Position numbers and translations under genes: made by a program. Under the pieces are notes generated by a model. That model worked only from the letters and a program-made list of their open reading frames with translations. It was not told the origin of the DNA and searched no databases. From Acetivibrio cellulolyticus CD2 (GTDB lineage Bacteria; Bacillota; Clostridia; Acetivibrionales; Acetivibrionaceae), in assembly GCF_000179595.2 (NCBI RefSeq), contig NZ_JH556653.1, positions 225,311 through 289,310 of the forward strand: 64,000 nucleotides of DNA, written 5' to 3'. Every line of letters starts with the position of its first letter. Positions within the stretch are counted from its first letter, which is position 1. Positions 60,821 through 64,000 of the stretch are shown here, piece after piece.

Positions 60821-61507
60821 TTAACCGTACATACGGCAAAGAGCGTACTTTGAAACCGAAAGTTTATGTCGATCACCAAGCTGAACAATATCACTTATTA
60901 TATCCGGTAAAAACTCATCAAACTTTACTTCAAGCACTGCCATCTTTTTATCAAGGGCTTCTACTGTTGGTAGATCCTTACTAAATATATCTGTACTGGT
61001 AATACCTGTCCTTATTGATTTATCAATTGTAACCCTTACATTACCTGCTTTGTATACATACGCCTCCCTGTCATAATCTACAATAGTACGCGGTGCTAGC
61101 CTCTGGTGTCTCATTTTATGGTATACCTCATTTAAAACCTGGTTATTTGAATCTTTCATCCATTCAATGTTACCGTTTAAAATATCGCTGCACTGATCTT
61201 TAGTTAGTTTTGTACTCAATTTAGCTGTAAGCCCATTAACCTTTATTTTCTTCTCAAGCCTTATATATGAATCATTATGATTATATAAGCGAATACGGAA
61301 TTTCTCACGGTTATCTACACCTGAAATCTTTTCCATCAGTGCCTTGTCATCAGGAGTATCAAAATACAAACTTCTTATAAGGTAGTTTCCGTCAGGTCCG
61401 GCATTTGAATCAGGCTTCATAATATGCCTAAGCTTGCTTTGTAACAATAAACGATCTCCAATGTTAATATAGTGTTTGAATTCATGGCGGTATTTTATAT
61501 TATGCAT
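60821..61507 (-). CDS. VTC-domain polyphosphate polymerase-like protein
   Basis: 228 residues matching the catalytic tunnel domain of the VTC complex. Basic and acidic residues line the tunnel: YRHEFKHYI, YLIRSLYFDTPDDKAL, REKFRIRLYNHND, IRLEKKIKVNGLTAKLS, TIVDYDREAYVY, AVLEVKFDEFLPDII and KLSVSKYALCR. In yeast this domain makes polyphosphate from ATP; bacterial members are annotated as polyphosphate polymerase domain proteins. GGAGGTG precedes the ATG. First gene of the operon with DUF4956 and CotH, divergent from a two-component system. The gap to the next gene (60708-60820) has only a weak stem. Confidence 0.82.
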   Translation of the reverse strand: MHNIKYRHEFKHYINIGDRLLLQSKLRHIMKPDSNAGPDGNYLIRSLYFDTPDDKALMEKISGVDNREKFRIRLYNHNDSYIRLEKKIKVNGLTAKLSTKLTKDQCSDILNGNIEWMKDSNNQVLNEVYHKMRHQRLAPRTIVDYDREAYVYKAGNVRVTIDKSIRTGITSTDIFSKDLPTVEALDKKMAVLEVKFDEFLPDIISDIVQLGDRHKLSVSKYALCRMYG

Positions 61508-61603
61508 TGTTTCACTTTCACCTCCTTAAGAATCGAAATGTTAAATACATGTTAATTCTAAACTTATTCTAGCATCCTCATTTAGTATAAATCTCCGCAA
61601 AAC

Positions 61604-61646
61604 TGTGGCAATTATAGATTTAATCAGAAACTATAATTGTGGCAAT
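61604..61646. promoter_or_regulatory. Candidate operator between VTC operon and two-component genes
   Basis: Two exact 9-bp direct repeats TGTGGCAAT (61604-61612 and 61638-61646), whose starts are 34 bases apart, enclose an inverted repeat CAATTATAG (61609-61617) / CTATAATTG (61631-61639). It lies about 75 bases before the regulator's ATG and 97 bases before the VTC start, in the shared upstream region. It could bind the OmpR-type regulator encoded alongside. Confidence 0.4.
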
Positions 61647-61719
61647 ACTAAGGCATATCATTGGAAAATATTTATTTTTGTTTATTAAGTGGTAAAATGT
61701 ATTTAAGAGGTGAATTAAT

Positions 61720-62418
61720 ATGTCCGACAAAAAACTGATTTATATAGCAGATGACGAGGTTAATATATGCAATATAATAAAATCTTTTCTTGTTAAAGAA
61801 GGGTATGAAGTAGAAACGTTCAATGATGGCCGTAAAATACTTGAAGCGTTTAATAAAAGACCGGCGGACATGCTTATTATAGATATCATGATGCCGGAAT
61901 TGGACGGTTTTTCTCTATGTTCATCAATTAGAGAGAAAAGTAATGTACCTGTTATAATTGTATCTGCTAAAGATACTGAGACAGACAAAATAGCAGGCCT
62001 TACATTAGGGAGTGATGACTATCTTACAAAGCCGTTCAGCCCTATGGAACTTATTGCAAGGATCAAAAGCATATTTCGCAGAATCGAGATGGATAAAATC
62101 AAGAATGAAAAAGTTCAAAAAATAAAGATTGCAGATGTTGTTATAAACTCCGACAAAAAGCAAGCCGAAATTAATGATAAAAATATCGGTTTGACTAACA
62201 TGGAGTTTGCATTGCTTTATTACCTTGCCGTTAACAAAAACAAAGCAGTAAGCCGCAGTGAACTTCTAGATAAGGTATGGGGTTTTGATAATGAAGTAGA
62301 AACACGTGCTACTGATGACATGATAAAGAGAGTCCGTAAAAAGCTTACAGATGTAGGTTCAGCTTTAAAAATCGAAACGGTATGGGGATATGGCTTCAAA
62401 GTTGAAGATAAGGAATGA
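61720..62418 (+). CDS. OmpR-family response regulator
   Basis: 232 residues: receiver domain with D55 as phospho-acceptor in MLIIDIMMPELDG and the switch lysine in LTKPFSPMEL, then a winged-helix domain (about 130-230; GLTNMEFALLYYLAVNKNK, RATDDMIKRVRKKL, VWGYGFKVE). AAGAGGTG precedes the ATG. It is paired with the kinase gene four bases downstream and divergent from the VTC-DUF4956-CotH operon, which it probably controls; that is inference from position. Confidence 0.92.
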   Translation: MSDKKLIYIADDEVNICNIIKSFLVKEGYEVETFNDGRKILEAFNKRPADMLIIDIMMPELDGFSLCSSIREKSNVPVIIVSAKDTETDKIAGLTLGSDDYLTKPFSPMELIARIKSIFRRIEMDKIKNEKVQKIKIADVVINSDKKQAEINDKNIGLTNMEFALLYYLAVNKNKAVSRSELLDKVWGFDNEVETRATDDMIKRVRKKLTDVGSALKIETVWGYGFKVEDKE

Positions 62419-62422
62419 TTCT

Positions 62423-63886
62423 ATGAAGAGAAACACAATGAAATGGCGGATCTTCAAATACAACATTATCATAATAGTTGGATTGATAGCATTGACAACT
62501 ATAGTGTTTAATATCGCCATCCGTTTTTATATTGAAGGTGATATCAAAAAACAGTTGAGTATGATCGCCCAGCAAACTGAATACACAGCATTGCATAAGG
62601 GTCCTGACTTTTTCCCCATTAAAGATAAAAAATCACCTCCTCCACCACCAGACACTATAAATGAAACTAACAAAACCGATATCGATCTGCTAGGGTTTCA
62701 TTTTATGTTGGATCATTCGTTGAGGGAACCTCTTTCAATACTTAATGCCAATTATATACTTCTAGATAATAACAAGGAAGTAATCCCATCTCCAAGCGAG
62801 GATTATTTTAGCCTTCCAGAAAATATAGTTGAAAAAGTAACAAACGAGATAGGGCACTTAAAAGATGTAGAAGATCAAAAATATATTAATTTTACAATAA
62901 ACGGAACAGAATATATATCAATTATCAAACCTATTTCTAATCAGAATTCCATCGGACTAGGCTGGCTGGTAATTTACTCAACCCTCCAAAAGGTTAATCA
63001 GCTTAAGTTAGCGATAAATGCTATATTACTTGTAATTCTTGTTTTATCAGCATTAATTGTTGCTGTCTTCTCGTCCATAGCAGCAAAAAAAATATCCGCA
63101 CCCTTTTCTTCTCTAAGCAAACATATTGGAGCAATTGCAGAGAGGAATTTCGGAACAAAAATTGACCTGCCTGTAGATGATGAGCTGCAGGAATTTGTGA
63201 TTAATATAAATACCATGTCTGAGAAGCTTGAATCGTATGATAAAGCTCAGAAAACCTTTCTGCAAAATGCTTCACACGAGTTTAGAACTCCTCTTATGTC
63301 TATTCAAAGTTATGCTGAAGGAATAAAGTATGATGTCGTAGAAAAAGACACTGCTGCTGATATAATAATTGATGAAACCAAGCGAATGACCCATCTTGTA
63401 GAAGATTTATTATATTTGTCGCGTCTTGATGCAATAGAAGAAAACTACCACTATAACGCTCTGGATTTTAACGATTTTATAAATACCTGTAAGGAACGAA
63501 TGAACGGCATTGCTATAAAAAGCAATATAAGCCTTATAGCCAATTCCCTCAGTTATAATATTTCAATATATGCAGATGAAGATAAGCTCTTCAGAGCATT
63601 TACGAATATAATCAGCAACTGCATACGATATGCAAACAATACTGTAGAGATCAAATCACAAAAGCTTTCCGAAAATCAGCTCCAGATTACCATATGTGAT
63701 GATGGCCCCGGAATTGATGCCAAAGAGCTTCCAAATATCTTTGAAAGATTTTACAAAGGCAAAAAGGGTAACGTCGGCCTGGGTTTAGCTATCAGCAAAA
63801 ATGTAATAGAAAAACACAATGGAAAAATAACAGCACATAATTCCCAATGTGGTGCAATTTTTACAATTATATTGCCTATAAAATGA
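62423..63886 (+). CDS. Sensor histidine kinase
   Basis: The ATG at 62423 follows AAGGA by eight bases, just past the regulator's stop. About 487 residues: helix 1 (about 13-35), extracellular sensor domain of about 165 residues that includes a KSPPPPPD stretch, helix 2 (about 200-222), HAMP (to about 275) and kinase core. The H-box is NASHEFRTPLMS, the N-box NIISNCIRY, the G1 box DDGPGID and the G2 box GLGLAISKN. It phosphorylates the regulator encoded upstream. Signal unknown. Confidence 0.9.
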   Translation: MKRNTMKWRIFKYNIIIIVGLIALTTIVFNIAIRFYIEGDIKKQLSMIAQQTEYTALHKGPDFFPIKDKKSPPPPPDTINETNKTDIDLLGFHFMLDHSLREPLSILNANYILLDNNKEVIPSPSEDYFSLPENIVEKVTNEIGHLKDVEDQKYINFTINGTEYISIIKPISNQNSIGLGWLVIYSTLQKVNQLKLAINAILLVILVLSALIVAVFSSIAAKKISAPFSSLSKHIGAIAERNFGTKIDLPVDDELQEFVININTMSEKLESYDKAQKTFLQNASHEFRTPLMSIQSYAEGIKYDVVEKDTAADIIIDETKRMTHLVEDLLYLSRLDAIEENYHYNALDFNDFINTCKERMNGIAIKSNISLIANSLSYNISIYADEDKLFRAFTNIISNCIRYANNTVEIKSQKLSENQLQITICDDGPGIDAKELPNIFERFYKGKKGNVGLGLAISKNVIEKHNGKITAHNSQCGAIFTIILPIK

Positions 63887-63947
63887 CGTTTAAGAGTATT
63901 TTAAGCTTTCTTATCTATAATTTTTATATTAGGAAGAAGGTATAAAC

Positions 63948-64000
63948 ATGAGGATCTTAATAGTTGAAGATGAAATCAGACTTGCGGACACACTCCGTGA
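63948..64000 (+). CDS. Response regulator, first 17 codons (cut by window end)
   Basis: ATG at 63948 with AGAAGG seven bases upstream, encoding MRILIVEDEIRLADTLR: the first strand and acidic pocket (E7, D8) of a receiver domain of CheY/OmpR type. The rest lies beyond the window. It starts 61 bases after the previous kinase gene, so a second two-component pair probably follows. Confidence 0.8.
   Translation, partial: MRILIVEDEIRLADTLR

Overview
The window looks like chromosome of a low-GC, Gram-positive, anaerobic clostridium. The reasons are AT-rich intergenic DNA, strong AAGGAGG-type ribosome binding sites with frequent TTG/GTG starts, a modular [FeFe] hydrogenase, rubrerythrin and a secreted GH26 mannanase ending in a type I dockerin. 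The dockerin points to a cellulosome-forming species such as the Ruminiclostridium (Clostridium cellulolyticum/papyrosolvens) group. That assignment is inference; no rRNA or tRNA gene is present to confirm it.

Layout. 1-960: frameshifted end of an IS30-type transposase, then a gene-poor stretch with a promoter/hairpin pair that could make a small RNA. 960-7400: an ECF sigma factor with a membrane propeller partner, a secreted cysteine-protease-like protein, an XRE regulator, an LRR lipoprotein and a zinc-ribbon membrane protein. 7400-14600: a large RHS/YD-repeat gene, broken by a one-base frameshift, and an RCC1-repeat gene; an IS element with a 12-bp target duplication has landed between them. 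15200-27300: a XylFGH-type sugar ABC transporter, the GH26-dockerin mannanase, an AraC regulator and a four-gene sugar-sensing operon (anchored binding protein, YesM-type kinase, YesN-type regulator, second binding protein). 27360-37100: stalk-domain and calcium-loop proteins, HAD phosphatase, RNase Z-like enzyme, YkuK-family protein, a 48-residue small protein missed by length cut-offs, and a chemoreceptor. 37300-42120: a single-chain hydrogenase carrying a GltD-like flavin module, then an ArsR / half-size permease / mini-thioredoxin cassette. 42160-50220: a complete Wadjet (JetDABC) anti-plasmid operon bracketed by two near-identical 55-bp direct repeats. 50220-57600: CDF metal exporter, RlaP-type nucleotidyltransferase, two-component system, MscL with a zinc-ribbon tail, rubrerythrin and cold-shock protein. 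57680-64000: a CotH kinase-like / DUF4956 / VTC-like polyphosphate polymerase operon divergent from an OmpR-type two-component system, and the first codons of another response regulator.

How it fits together. The 15-27 kb block is a plausible sense-and-import unit for plant polysaccharide sugars: extracellular mannan is cut by the dockerin enzyme, a membrane-anchored binding protein with YesM/YesN senses a sugar, and the ABC transporter imports it. The Jet operon is the defence module; its flanking repeats, which are copies of a transcription terminator, suggest how it was inserted or could be lost. The CotH-DUF4956-VTC block with its divergent regulators is the least understood functional unit here.
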